Below are positions 25,369 through 34,866 of a stretch of 64,000 bases of DNA, piece by piece. The DNA is from Leptospira broomii serovar Hurstbridge str. 5399 (lineage in GTDB: Bacteria; Spirochaetota; Leptospiria; Leptospirales; Leptospiraceae): the NCBI RefSeq assembly GCF_000243715.2, contig NZ_AHMO02000008.1:545001-609000 (forward strand). Reading direction: 5' to 3'. A program made the position numbers and the translations under genes. Position 1 is the stretch's first letter. The number at the start of each line of letters is the position of its first letter. Below the pieces are notes generated by a model. It saw only the letters and a program-made list of their open reading frames with translations, made no database searches and was not told the origin of the DNA.

Positions 25369-26580
25369 ATGTCCAATGCATATGTAATCGATGCCGTACG
25401 CACCCCTCGCGGTAAGGGAAAAAAAAGAGGAACCCTGGCATCCGTTCACCCTCAAGAGCTATCCGCCTCGACTCTAAACGCAATCAAAGAAAGAAACGGA
25501 TTAAAACCTGAAATCGTAGAAGAGGTAGTCTTGGGTTGCGTTTCGCAAGTGGAAGACCAAGCGGCTTGCATCGCACGCTACGCGGTTATGGCCGCACAAT
25601 GGCCGAATTCGGTTCCAGGATATACGGTGAACCGTTTTTGCGGATCCGGACTCCAAGCAGTCAATAACGTAGCCAATCACGTACAAGCCGGAAGCATGGA
25701 CGTCGCTTTGGGCGGAGGAATCGAGTCCATGAGCCGAGTCAAAATGGGCGCGGATATGGGAGACAGGGATTTTAACGTTGGAAATGCTAATATAGCAAAA
25801 CATTATAATTTAGTTCCTCAGGGAATTTCCGCCGATTTAATCGCCACTAAATATAACATTTCCAGAGAGGATGCCGATAGATTCGCGGAATCTTCCCAAT
25901 TGAAGGCGGATAAGGCCATCAAAGACGGCGTATTTAAGAAATCCATAATTCCCGTTAAATTGGAAGACGGGACCGTCGTCGATACCGACGAGAATCCCCG
26001 TATCGAATCAGATTACGCATTCCTTTCCGGCCTAGGCGCGGTATTTAAAACGATCGGAGAAAAGGAACTAGACGCAATCGCATTACGTTCTTATCCCGAA
26101 GTTCAAAAGATCAATCACATCCATACCTTGGGAAATTCTTCTGGTATCGTAGACGGAGCGGCTTCCGTTCTTATAGCCAACGACGACGGAATTAAAAAAT
26201 ACGGACTTAAGCCTAGAGCCAAAATCGTCGCAATGGCTTCGACAGGAGAAGACCCGACCATCATGTTGACCGGCCCGGTATCCGCCTCTAGAAAGGCGCT
26301 TCACTTAGCAGGTTTAAGAGTGGAAGACATCGATATTTGGGAAATTAACGAGGCATTTGCATCCGTCGTTCTTTACACTCAACGGACTTTAGGCATCCCG
26401 CTCGAAAAAATCAACGTTAACGGCGGATCTATCTCCCTTGGCCACCCGCTCGGCGCAACCGGCGCGATTTTATTAGGAACCGCGTTGGATGAATTAGAAA
26501 GACGTAAACAGCGTTATGCTCTCATTACTCTTTGCATCGGTGGAGGAATGGGAATCGCCACGATCATCGAGAGAATCTAA
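25369..26580 (+). CDS. Acetyl-CoA C-acyltransferase (thiolase)
   Basis: A 403-residue thiolase with a good ribosome site (AGGAGA). Motifs are typical: [13 protein letters not shown] with the acyl-carrying Cys near residue 90, then NEAFA near 325, [15 protein letters not shown] near 358 with the active His, and CIGGGMG near 392 with the second active Cys. This can cleave 3-ketoacyl-CoA (beta-oxidation) or condense acetyl-CoA. The length and motifs fit a FadA/FadI-like enzyme, consistent with growth on fatty acids. It ends 10 bases before a strong terminator and stands alone. Confidence 0.92.
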   Translation: MSNAYVIDAVRTPRGKGKKRGTLASVHPQELSASTLNAIKERNGLKPEIVEEVVLGCVSQVEDQAACIARYAVMAAQWPNSVPGYTVNRFCGSGLQAVNNVANHVQAGSMDVALGGGIESMSRVKMGADMGDRDFNVGNANIAKHYNLVPQGISADLIATKYNISREDADRFAESSQLKADKAIKDGVFKKSIIPVKLEDGTVVDTDENPRIESDYAFLSGLGAVFKTIGEKELDAIALRSYPEVQKINHIHTLGNSSGIVDGAASVLIANDDGIKKYGLKPRAKIVAMASTGEDPTIMLTGPVSASRKALHLAGLRVEDIDIWEINEAFASVVLYTQRTLGIPLEKINVNGGSISLGHPLGATGAILLGTALDELERRKQRYALITLCIGGGMGIATIIERI

Positions 26581-26590
26581 ATTCGCCAAA

Positions 26591-26636
26591 GAAAATTGCG
26601 TCTAAATTCTTCGGAATTCGACGCAATTTTCTTCTT
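26591..26636 (+). terminator. Intrinsic terminator with UUCG tetraloop
   Basis: GAAAATTGCGTC (26591-26602) pairs with GACGCAATTTTC (26620-26631), an inner AATTC-TTCG-GAATT stem caps it with a C(UUCG)G tetraloop. The run CTTCTTTCC follows. The hairpin is unusually long and stable, although the T tract is imperfect. Confidence 0.82.
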
Positions 26637-26670
26637 TCCTTCCTCACCCAACCGAATATTATAATTCAGA

Positions 26671-27042
26671 ATGAACGTGTTCCGCCGAATTCGACCTCTT
26701 TTCTACGGATTCTTGCCGATCTTTCTGTTCAATTTTTCCTACTTTTACTTTTCCCAGGCCCGGATTTCCATTTCTTCCCATCCCAACGGCCAATACAAAT
26801 CCGCTTATTCCAAATCTTCTCCGATTAAAAAAGCTCTTCGCCTATTTCAGGATGAGGAAGAGGACGATGGTATCAATTCGGTTTGGATACCGGATTCCTC
26901 GGAATACGATTCCGAAAATACGAATTCCGAGTTTCAGTCTCTCAGAGTTCCCTCTATAGTCGAATTCCAATCGCCCGTTTATAGTTCTTATTTTCTACTT
27001 TCCGATCTACTATTAAACATTCCACCGCCTAGCAAAACCTGA
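26671..27042 (+). CDS. Small exported protein ahead of the metal-efflux operon
   Basis: A 123-residue protein with a basic N-terminus and a hydrophobic segment near residues 8-28 (signal peptide or anchor), then a Ser-rich part with an acidic run (FQDEEEDDG near 61). No family recognised. It sits between the thiolase terminator and the czc genes, 65 bases before the outer-membrane factor gene, so it may be the first gene of that operon. The acidic patch could bind metal, but the lack of His or Cys makes this speculative. Confidence 0.55.
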   Translation: MNVFRRIRPLFYGFLPIFLFNFSYFYFSQARISISSHPNGQYKSAYSKSSPIKKALRLFQDEEEDDGINSVWIPDSSEYDSENTNSEFQSLRVPSIVEFQSPVYSSYFLLSDLLLNIPPPSKT

Positions 27043-27107
27043 CATTTCGATCATATTGTCGGGCTTCGTCGTAAATTTCGGACGGAGTCGTCTAGGAGCT
27101 TTATTTA

Positions 27108-28487
27108 ATGCACTTATACAAATGCGCAATTACTGCGCCCACTATTACCGTTGCGACTTTAACCTATCTTTTTTTAACGATTATAGGGCCGAGCAATGCG
27201 GTTCCATCCGTTCCGAAACTAGAAGCATCGGATATTCTCGAACAAAATTCCCGAAACGACACGGCTCTTCTTTTAAAAAGAAAATTAAGCCTTAGAGAGG
27301 CAGAAGAATTATTCCTCAAAAATAATCTTTCTCTAATTTCCTCCAAATTCGAAATCGAAGCGAAAAAAGCCGAAATTCTGCAGGCCCAACTATGGGACAA
27401 CCCGAGCATCGCGATCGATCAGAACATCTACAACAGGCAAACCGGAATCTATTTCGATACCACCAAGAACGGCGAAACTGCGATTCAAATCCAGCAACTA
27501 TTCCTGATGGCAGGCAAGAGAGACAAACGAATACGGTTGGCAAAATGGAATAAGGAAATCTCAGAGCAGATATTCTACGATACTTTACGCTCTCTTAAAT
27601 TAGAACTTAGAACTACGTTCTTTCAATTGTATTTCGCCAGGAAATCCCTCGAATTTTATGGAGAAAGCATACCGGCCGTTAAAAAAACGATCTCAGGGGC
27701 GGAAAACGTATACCAAAATCGAAATATTCTTCTCTCGGAATTATTGAGATTAAAATCCTTGCTCTTTCGTCTGGAAAACGATAGATCCAAAATAACCCAG
27801 ATAGTTTATGAGAAGGAGGCCGTTTTAAGGGTTCTGTTAAACGAACAAAATACGACAGAATACGAGATATTTCCCGAATTTACGGAACATGCTGACTCGG
27901 AATATTCGATCCTTTCCTTGGATACGAAAGAGATAATAAAGTCCGCAATCGAAAATCGACCCGATCTTAAAAGTCTCGAACTATCCGTAAAAGCCGAACA
28001 GACCAATCTTTCTTTGCAAAAGGCAATGGTTATTCCGGACTTAGCTCTAGGCGGAAGCTATGACCGGGCAGGAAATTATATTAATAACTATTACGGGTTT
28101 ACGCTGTCCACTTCAATTCCCCTTTTCGATCGAAACCAAGGGAACATCAGATCCTCAGAGATGATATTGAATTCCAAGAAAATCGCCTACGAAGAACAGC
28201 TTTTAAAAGTGAACACGGAAGTCCGGGCTGCTTTGGAAATCGCGAGGGACAAGGAGCGATTATTAAAGAATTACAGATATTCTTTCACGAAAGAATATAA
28301 AAACCTAGCCGGGTTAATGATAGAAAATTATAGAAAAAAATACATTAACATATTGGAATTTGCGGATTTTTTCGAATCGTACAGTGAAAGTACTCTCAAT
28401 ATGATTCGGCTTCAGTCGGATCGGATCGAGGCCGCGGAATCTCTGAATTTTTCGATCGGAAAGACCGTTGCGGAATTAGGCAAATGA
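27108..28487 (+). CDS. czcC: Outer-membrane factor of a metal RND system
   Basis: A 459-residue TolC/CzcC-like outer-membrane channel. The N-terminus carries a hydrophobic export signal, and the mature part has the repeated helical pattern (LSLREAEELFLKNNLSLISSKFEIEAKKAEILQAQLWDNPS, and later IDQNIY). This pattern with the PSIAIDQN motif is typical of CzcC members. It overlaps czcB by 4 bases and belongs to the same operon. It should form the channel that carries divalent cations across the outer membrane. The symbol follows family role and gene order; the exact metal is not known. Confidence 0.85.
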   Translation: MHLYKCAITAPTITVATLTYLFLTIIGPSNAVPSVPKLEASDILEQNSRNDTALLLKRKLSLREAEELFLKNNLSLISSKFEIEAKKAEILQAQLWDNPSIAIDQNIYNRQTGIYFDTTKNGETAIQIQQLFLMAGKRDKRIRLAKWNKEISEQIFYDTLRSLKLELRTTFFQLYFARKSLEFYGESIPAVKKTISGAENVYQNRNILLSELLRLKSLLFRLENDRSKITQIVYEKEAVLRVLLNEQNTTEYEIFPEFTEHADSEYSILSLDTKEIIKSAIENRPDLKSLELSVKAEQTNLSLQKAMVIPDLALGGSYDRAGNYINNYYGFTLSTSIPLFDRNQGNIRSSEMILNSKKIAYEEQLLKVNTEVRAALEIARDKERLLKNYRYSFTKEYKNLAGLMIENYRKKYINILEFADFFESYSESTLNMIRLQSDRIEAAESLNFSIGKTVAELGK

Positions 28488-29512
28488 CGACCTATCGATC
28501 AAAAATACATTCTGAATTCTTAAAACAAAAAAATAGAATTCTTTTTCTCTCATTGGTCTCCTTTATCGGCTCGTTCATCGCCTATCATTTATTGACCGAA
28601 AAAAAAGGAAAGGATCTTTGGCGACAGGAACAAAATCGGACTCCCAAAATCTCGGAGCAAGGCAGGCTGATTTCCTTTCCGAGCGATTACGCGGGCTTGA
28701 CTAGATTTTCGTATATTACCGTTGGAGTCGGAAACGCGTCATTTTCGGTTATCGCTCCCGCAAGAGTCGTCGCGAGCATAAAAACGTCCGTCAACTCGGG
28801 AGAAAAGATCATTCTTTTCGATTCGCCTGAAAACACTCAGCTTTTCTCGGAATACAAAAGAAACAGGGCCACTGCAATCAAAGGACTGAAAGATCTACAC
28901 AGAGTGCGAGATATGTACGCCAATCAAGCCGCTACCGGTCGGGACGTGACTGATGCTGAGTCAAACTTCGCGGTCACAAAGGCCGAGGCGGAAGAATCCG
29001 AATCGAAGCTGAGAACAATCGGCTTAAATCCGAAAGAACTAGATCAGGTAAAGGGGCCCACACTTTGGCTAATATGCGACGTACCCGAATCTCAGTTAAG
29101 CGAAGTACAAAAAGGTGAAGAGGTTCGAATTCAGTTATCCTCCTTTCCGGGTAAAACTTTCATCGGGCATGCAGAGGCGATAGGCGACGCGATAGATCCC
29201 GTTTTAAGAACCGTAAAGGTAAGGGTAACGATTAAGAACCCTAAAGAAAAGATTCTCCCAGGGATGTATGCGAAAGTGGATTTCGGCGATCCACACACTT
29301 CGGTCATTTTACTTCCCAATAAGTCAATTCTTACAGTCGACGAAAAAAATTACGTTTTCGTAAAAGAACGAATGGGGTCCTTCCGCCGACGCCAAGTCGT
29401 ATTAGGAACCTCCGGAGAAACTAGTACGATCGTAACCGACGGCCTTTCGGTCGGTGAAACGATTTTGATCGAGGGTGTGATTTTGCTGAAAGGATTAAGC
29501 TTCGGGTTTTAA
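28484..29512 (+). CDS. czcB: Membrane-fusion (adaptor) protein of the metal RND system
   Basis: A 342-residue HlyD/CzcB-type adaptor. One membrane anchor at residues 18-38 is followed by a periplasmic domain: a barrel/lipoyl-like part, a helical hairpin (about 120-185, with KGLKDLHRVRDMYANQAATG), and beta domains (VQKGEEVRIQLSSFPGKTF, IKNPKEKILPGMYAKVDFG). It links the inner-membrane pump to the outer-membrane channel. It starts on ATG that overlaps the czcC stop by 4 bases, and czcA begins 2 bases after its stop. Unlike some CzcB proteins it has no long His-rich N-terminus. Confidence 0.88.
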   Translation: MTTYRSKIHSEFLKQKNRILFLSLVSFIGSFIAYHLLTEKKGKDLWRQEQNRTPKISEQGRLISFPSDYAGLTRFSYITVGVGNASFSVIAPARVVASIKTSVNSGEKIILFDSPENTQLFSEYKRNRATAIKGLKDLHRVRDMYANQAATGRDVTDAESNFAVTKAEAEESESKLRTIGLNPKELDQVKGPTLWLICDVPESQLSEVQKGEEVRIQLSSFPGKTFIGHAEAIGDAIDPVLRTVKVRVTIKNPKEKILPGMYAKVDFGDPHTSVILLPNKSILTVDEKNYVFVKERMGSFRRRQVVLGTSGETSTIVTDGLSVGETILIEGVILLKGLSFGF

Positions 29513-29514
29513 AT

Positions 29515-32500
29515 ATGATTGAACGACTCATCGACGAATCCTTAAAAAATAGAATACCTACTCTGGCCCTGGCCATCGCGATCATCGGCTTCGGAATTTG
29601 GTCCTGGATTACGCTTAAGAAAGAAGCTTATCCTGATGTTGGAGATACTCAAGTTACCGTGATCGCTCTTCTTCCTGGAAAGGCTGCTTTAGAAGTCGAA
29701 CGAAGAATCACGTTGCCTTTAGAACGAGGATTGAATTCGGTTCCTTATGTTCTAACTCGTCGATCCAAAACGATTTTCGGGCTTAGCGTTCTTCAATACG
29801 TATTCGAAGAAGGAGTCAGCGATTTTGTTGCAAGGCAGCTCCTGTTGGAGAGACTGCAAGCAATCGAACTTCCTGCGGAAGCGAACGTTTCTATCGCTCC
29901 TCTTACGGGGCCGGTCGGTGAGATCTATCGATATACGATAGAGGCGTCGGAGAATTGGACGCCGATGGATTTGAGAACTCTGCAGGATTGGGTGATCGTA
30001 CCTTCCTTACGCCAAACGCCCGGAGTGGCGGACATTCTGAATTTTGGAGGTTTGGAAAAACAATATCACATCATCACTTCTCCGAATCGATTATTGCGTT
30101 ATGATTTGACTCTACCGGATTTACTTGATGCGATTCGCTCCAATAATAGGAATACGGGAGGAAACGTACTTACCAGAGGCGATCAAGGCTTTGTTGTTCG
30201 AGGCCTGGGTGCGATTCAAACAAAAGAAGATATTCGGAATATAGTTGTAACCGCCGTATCAGGAACACCGATCTACGTCGAAAATCTGGCTTCGGTGGAG
30301 GAATATCCTAGACGACCGGATGGAATTTTCAATTATACTCTTCGCGATCCCTTAACCGGTGAGCTAAGAACAAGAGAATCCGGAATCCAAGGAATCATCG
30401 CCATGCGCCGGGGCGAAAATCCATCCGAGGTAATCGAAAGGGTTTACGAAAAAATCCGATACATCAACTCCAATCTGCTTCCGGAAGGCGTGAGATTGAT
30501 CCCGACTTATGATAGGACCGAATTAGTGGACTATACGGTGAAAACCGTACGAAGCACGTTATTCGAAGGAGTAAGCATCGTGATGCTAGTCCTGATATTC
30601 TTTCTCGGAAACGTCCGGTCGGCTCTCGTGGTCGCAAGCATGATACCGATCTCGTTACTCTTCGCTTTTATCATGATGAAACTAACCGGGATCCCCGCTA
30701 ATCTACTCTCTCTCGGAGCGATCGATTTCGGCATAATCGTCGACGGTGCGGTAGTGATGGTGGAGAATATATATAGAAGGTATTCGTTTGCTAAACGAAC
30801 ATCCCAAGCCGGAATCCAGTTTACGGAATTTTTAAGTATTACTCGTTCGTCCACAATCGAAGTCGGAAGGGAAATTTTCTTTTCAATCGCGATCATCATT
30901 TTCGCTTACCTCCCCATTTTTACTTTCCAAAGAGTGGAAGGGAAACTATTCTCCCCGATGGCCTTTACCTTGTCCTTCGCAATCATCGGAAGTCTATTGT
31001 TTACTCTTACATTAATTCCGGTACTGATGTGTATATCGTATAAAGTCAAAATGCAGTCGGCGTATCCGGGCAAAATGGAATGGAGTAATCCGATATTAGA
31101 CCGGATCAAATCATTTTATCACTCTTTGCTTTCGCGGCTATTAAATTCCTCCGAAAAAGTAGTAATTTATTCCCTATCGATCGTTCTAATCGTAATTACA
31201 TTCGGATATTATAAATTAGGAACGGAATTTTTACCGGATCTTGACGAGGGATCGATTAATATTCGCTGTTTCTTTCCGGTAGGAATAAATCTGAAAAGTT
31301 CGGAGCAATATCTTCCTGTTATTCGAGAATCAATCATGAAACAAGAACAAGTATTGTCCGTCTTAAATCAGCTCGGACGAAACGACGAAGGAACCGATCC
31401 GTACGGACCGAATCGTCTCGAGATTCTAGTCGGTTTAAAAAATTACGATACATGGCGGGAAAAGATAACGAAGAAGGAACTCCTTCAAAGATTGAAGGCC
31501 GGTTTGCAAGAAGATTTACCCGGAGTTCAATTCGTATTCTCTCAACCGATCCTGGATAACGTAACGGAAGCCGTGACGGGTAGCGTATCCGATTTGGCGA
31601 TACTTCTAAACGGAGAAGACTTGGACCAACTCAGAAATCTTGCAAAAAAAATATTGGATATCGTTCGAGAAATCCCCGGAGCGACCGAATCCGGACTCGA
31701 ACAGGAGTCCGACCAGGCACAATTGACGGTTACTATCGACAGAAAAAGGTCGGCTCGCTTCGGGATTAACGTATCGAACATACTTGATACGTTAGAAGCT
31801 GCGATCGGAGGAACCGAAGTCGGTACATTATACGAAGGCTCGAAGCGATTCGACATCATGGTCCGATACTCCACGGATTATCGCTCCTCCCTGGAATCGG
31901 TTAAAAATCTTTTAGTAACATCTCAGTCAGGAGGGAGGATACCGTTAAGCGAATTAGCTTCCATAGAGCTCAAAGACGGACCGACTATTATACAAAGGCA
32001 GGACGGGAAACGGCAGATTTCTATTCGCACTAATATTCGCGGGAGAGATCAGGGAAGATTCGTCGAAGAGGCCAGGAGCAAGGTGGAGAAATTAATTTCG
32101 CTCCCGGAAGGAATCGACATCCGATGGGGCGGACAATTCGAAAATTTAACCAGAGCCGCCTCCAGATTAAGAATCGTAATTCCTGCCACGCTCATAGGGA
32201 TTTTCTGTATCTTGCTAATAATATTCCGAAATCCACGTTATGCGTTATTAGCAATGTCCGGTGTTCCCATTTCTATTGCAGGCGGAATCTTAGCATTATT
32301 AGTGCGGGGAATCAATTTCTCCGTCTCGGCAGGAGTGGGCTTTGTTTCACTTTTCGGTATCGCCACTATGACTTGCGTTCTATTCGTATCCCGCATGATT
32401 CGCCTGCAACAGGAAAATCAAACGGAGACTCTCAGATCGTCCGTGTTAGCCGCAGCCGACCTACAATTTACGCCTAGAATAATGACGATTCTTTTAGCTT

Positions 32501-32661
32501 TATTAGGGTTATTGCCGGCCGCAGTCGCATCAGGAATAGGATCGGATGTGCAAAGGCCCTTGGCAACGGTCGTAGTCGGAGGCTTAACGGCGGAATTATT
32601 TTCGCTCGTCTTTATTCCCTCTCTCTTCTATCTTATCAATCGGAAACAGGCCCTGGATTAA
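29515..32661 (+). CDS. czcA: Heavy-metal RND efflux pump (HME type)
   Basis: A 1048-residue inner-membrane pump. The TM4 signature GAIDFGIIVDGAVVMVENIYRR (DFG-x3-DGA-x3-VEN) is that of the HME1/2 class, which exports Zn, Co, Cd or Ni, rather than the copper/silver class. The two-fold repeated architecture and the C-terminal half (GGQFENLTRAASRLRIVIPATLIGI) are complete. As the last gene of the operon it receives the adaptor and outer-membrane genes 2 bases and 4 bases upstream. No metal-responsive regulator lies within the cluster, so induction must come from elsewhere. Confidence 0.93.
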   Translation: MIERLIDESLKNRIPTLALAIAIIGFGIWSWITLKKEAYPDVGDTQVTVIALLPGKAALEVERRITLPLERGLNSVPYVLTRRSKTIFGLSVLQYVFEEGVSDFVARQLLLERLQAIELPAEANVSIAPLTGPVGEIYRYTIEASENWTPMDLRTLQDWVIVPSLRQTPGVADILNFGGLEKQYHIITSPNRLLRYDLTLPDLLDAIRSNNRNTGGNVLTRGDQGFVVRGLGAIQTKEDIRNIVVTAVSGTPIYVENLASVEEYPRRPDGIFNYTLRDPLTGELRTRESGIQGIIAMRRGENPSEVIERVYEKIRYINSNLLPEGVRLIPTYDRTELVDYTVKTVRSTLFEGVSIVMLVLIFFLGNVRSALVVASMIPISLLFAFIMMKLTGIPANLLSLGAIDFGIIVDGAVVMVENIYRRYSFAKRTSQAGIQFTEFLSITRSSTIEVGREIFFSIAIIIFAYLPIFTFQRVEGKLFSPMAFTLSFAIIGSLLFTLTLIPVLMCISYKVKMQSAYPGKMEWSNPILDRIKSFYHSLLSRLLNSSEKVVIYSLSIVLIVITFGYYKLGTEFLPDLDEGSINIRCFFPVGINLKSSEQYLPVIRESIMKQEQVLSVLNQLGRNDEGTDPYGPNRLEILVGLKNYDTWREKITKKELLQRLKAGLQEDLPGVQFVFSQPILDNVTEAVTGSVSDLAILLNGEDLDQLRNLAKKILDIVREIPGATESGLEQESDQAQLTVTIDRKRSARFGINVSNILDTLEAAIGGTEVGTLYEGSKRFDIMVRYSTDYRSSLESVKNLLVTSQSGGRIPLSELASIELKDGPTIIQRQDGKRQISIRTNIRGRDQGRFVEEARSKVEKLISLPEGIDIRWGGQFENLTRAASRLRIVIPATLIGIFCILLIIFRNPRYALLAMSGVPISIAGGILALLVRGINFSVSAGVGFVSLFGIATMTCVLFVSRMIRLQQENQTETLRSSVLAAADLQFTPRIMTILLALLGLLPAAVASGIGSDVQRPLATVVVGGLTAELFSLVFIPSLFYLINRKQALD

Positions 32662-32791
32662 CACTTTGTTCAATTTTTCAGAAGAAATAGTAAAACATCA
32701 TAATATTTTTATGTTTATCGGATAAATCATTGTTCTATTGAAGAATGGGTCGCGCACGATCTGGTTACTGAAGTAAAATAAGAAAAGAACC

Positions 32792-34030
32792 CTAACTGAT
32801 TACAGGCAGGCGAATTGTCAGACAAATTCCTTCTTTTTTATTCTCGTGCAGATTCAAGTTAATGGTCTGCAAATGAACTTTTCCACCATGAAGCTCGACC
32901 AGTTTTTTTACGACAGACAAACCCAATCCCATTCCGAATTCCTCCTGATCGTAACGCTCGTCCATAAACTCGACCCCCCTATAGAACGGCTCGAAAACGA
33001 GATCCTCATGAAACTCTTGAAGGTAGCCGGAAAAAGGCGGATCGTTAATCACTTTCAATTGAATTTCATTTCCGATCTTCAAAACCAAAACCATGATATT
33101 CGATTTTTCGGGAGAATATTTAAGGGCGTTAATGAGAACTTCGCGAATGATTTTCCGAAACCAAACCTTCTTTAACCTAAGTTTGTTGGATAAAATATGC
33201 AAGTTATCAGATATAAGGAGCTTCTGGCCCCGGAATTGAACGGAAGGTTCAATCTCGTCGATTAATTCCCGTAAGCAATCTATTAGATCTCCGACTGCTG
33301 CTGTTTCTTCGACTTTCAGGTTTTCCTCAAAGAGGGCCTGCGCCGAAGATAAGAATCGAGTAAATTTTCCTGTGCTATCCACCGAATCTTTAAGTAAATC
33401 GAAAAGATTTTCCCTGATTTCGACGATTCCTTCGACTTCCTTGCGCTTCGCTTTTGTGATGATCATAGATAAGACGCTCATCAAACTCCCGATACCGGTT
33501 CCTTGCATAAGCGTAATGTTGATCTGCTTTATGGCTAAGTCCATCCGCGACGAGGACGAATAACGATCCTTTAATGATTGCTTCCAGTCGAATATTTCCA
33601 AAGCTTTTCGGTAAAATTCCATTTCGGCGCCTAACAATTCCTCTCCCCTAATAAGATCGCCTGATTCTCTCCAAGCCGGGGATTGAGGAGCTCCATCGAT
33701 AGGCAGGAAAAGAGTGAATAATTTCCCTCCTTTAGAATTCGCCGAATCTAAAACCGAGCTAATCGATTGAAATACCTCGTAAGAGCCGTCTTCCCTCCGT
33801 AAACGTTTTAGAATTTCATAGTGTTTAATTTCGCCGTCTTGCGCTTTTTTCAGAAACTGCTCTTCATGTTCCTTATCGACCGAATGGATCCAATCAAAAT
33901 AGCTCTCGGGTAGATCGACATTCGGGTCCCTACCTAACATCGATAAAAACGTCGGGCTAAATTCCAAAATTCTTCCGGACCAATCGGTTATAATCGCGCC
34001 GGACGATAATGTTTGAATGACAGGATTCAG
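32792..34030 (-). CDS. PAS/ATPase signalling protein without acceptor histidine
   Basis: The only ATG-like starts in frame are late; the first PAS strand (VIQTLSSGAIITDWSGRILEFSP) begins before the TTG at 33967. I therefore propose CTG 34030, 8 bases after a good ribosome site (GGGAG), giving 412 residues. PAS covers about 5-120. The dimerisation region has IKQINITLMQGTGIGSLMSVL where a kinase would carry the phospho-His, and no His is there. The ATPase has the N box (REVLINALKYS) and G2 (GMGLGLSVVKKLVELHGG), but its D-box reads VINDPPF, which is altered. I infer a degenerate kinase-like sensor. It follows the cheD pseudogene on the same strand. Confidence 0.7.
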   Translation of the reverse strand: MNPVIQTLSSGAIITDWSGRILEFSPTFLSMLGRDPNVDLPESYFDWIHSVDKEHEEQFLKKAQDGEIKHYEILKRLRREDGSYEVFQSISSVLDSANSKGGKLFTLFLPIDGAPQSPAWRESGDLIRGEELLGAEMEFYRKALEIFDWKQSLKDRYSSSSRMDLAIKQINITLMQGTGIGSLMSVLSMIITKAKRKEVEGIVEIRENLFDLLKDSVDSTGKFTRFLSSAQALFEENLKVEETAAVGDLIDCLRELIDEIEPSVQFRGQKLLISDNLHILSNKLRLKKVWFRKIIREVLINALKYSPEKSNIMVLVLKIGNEIQLKVINDPPFSGYLQEFHEDLVFEPFYRGVEFMDERYDQEEFGMGLGLSVVKKLVELHGGKVHLQTINLNLHENKKEGICLTIRLPVIS

Positions 34031-34094
34031 GAATGTTTCTCCCTATTTAAGAATTACGGAAATAAAGTTGTTATACTATGGTACGAACAATCAA

Positions 34095-34651
34095 TTAAAA
34101 AAAGGTTACAGGAGGATGTCCTTTAATGTTTCTCTCCAATTCCCTAAGATATTCTTGTTTCTGACGTTCGATCGTTTTTCTTTCAAAATCCATCCTTTCA
34201 CGGCGGACAAAAACTTCGGCTGTATCGGAAAAAAAAGCGCGAGTTCCGATAGAATTGGCCGCCGACTTCTTTGGCAATTACAGGTATCTCTTCACCCTCT
34301 AAAAAACTTCGAGCAAAGTAAATATTTTTCGTTCCGACAGAAAGTTCAGGGGACATAGTCGTCATCCGGCCGCCGCCAATTATTTTAGCGCTAAGATTTC
34401 TTCTATGGTTCCCTCTTTTTACGAACTCGTTAATCAGTATCTCCATTGCACGGAAACCGAATCTTGGCGAAGCATCCGCACTCGCTTCCGACATACGATC
34501 TAGTAAGAGTATATGGTTCATAAAGCCGAAACGACTTACGGAATCAAAAGACAAACCGAAACGCAAGAATCTAAAAGGGTTTTCAATTCAACCGGCTCTT
34601 CGGAAAAAAATATTCTCCCACGCAAATTCTTCGAATAGGTTTGCTGGTCAT
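34095..34651 (-). pseudogene. cheD: cheD, three frameshifts (decayed chemoreceptor deamidase)
   Basis: CheD deamidates receptor glutamines in chemotaxis. The pieces join in order: VGEYFF, then SEEPVELKTLLDSCVSVCL (normally GSC, here DSC), then GFMNHILLL, FRAMEILINEFVKRGNHRRNLSAKIIGGGRM, GGQFYRNSRFFF and last SDTAEVFVRRER. The frame changes three times, each in a run of T on the minus strand: at 34604-34610 (7 bases, 8 expected), 34546-34549 (4, 5 expected) and 34229-34236 (8, 7 expected). The Thr, Cys and His of the active site are still present. It is broken unless these are sequencing errors. It ends 64 bases before the PAS/ATPase gene. Confidence 0.82.
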
Positions 34652-34725
34652 TGAGTTCTGCATATTTTTTTTACGACTACCGAGATTGAAATTACAAAAA
34701 CAAGAACTCCCGAAAGAAACGATAA

Positions 34726-34809
34726 GACGCGGGAGCAAGAGGGTGGATGACCAAACCGTTTAACGACGAAGACTTATTAATGGCCGTAAAGAAATTGCTT
34801 ACGATCTAA
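34726..34809 (+). pseudogene. cheY-like receiver, C-terminal remnant
   Basis: Twenty-seven codons encode the typical C-terminal end of a CheY-like receiver: DAGARGWMTKPF, with the conserved Lys-Pro pair, then NDEDLLMAVKKLLTI and a stop at 34807. Just upstream in frame is TAA (34723-34725), and nothing upstream encodes the missing first two-thirds of the domain. It faces away from the cheD pseudogene and shares its junction, as if a chemotaxis cluster had been cut and decayed here. Confidence 0.72.
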
Positions 34810-34866
34810 TTGCGGTATTTAGGAGGCCGCTAGGAAGAATTTCAAGCGGCGACCGATTTTAAGTTC

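Noticed and set aside
32664..32790. Short open stretch (..EEWVAHDLVTEVK) between czcA and the PAS/ATPase gene
   Set aside because: It has no start or ribosome site and no recognisable family. It may be a relic, but 25 codons are not enough to claim it.
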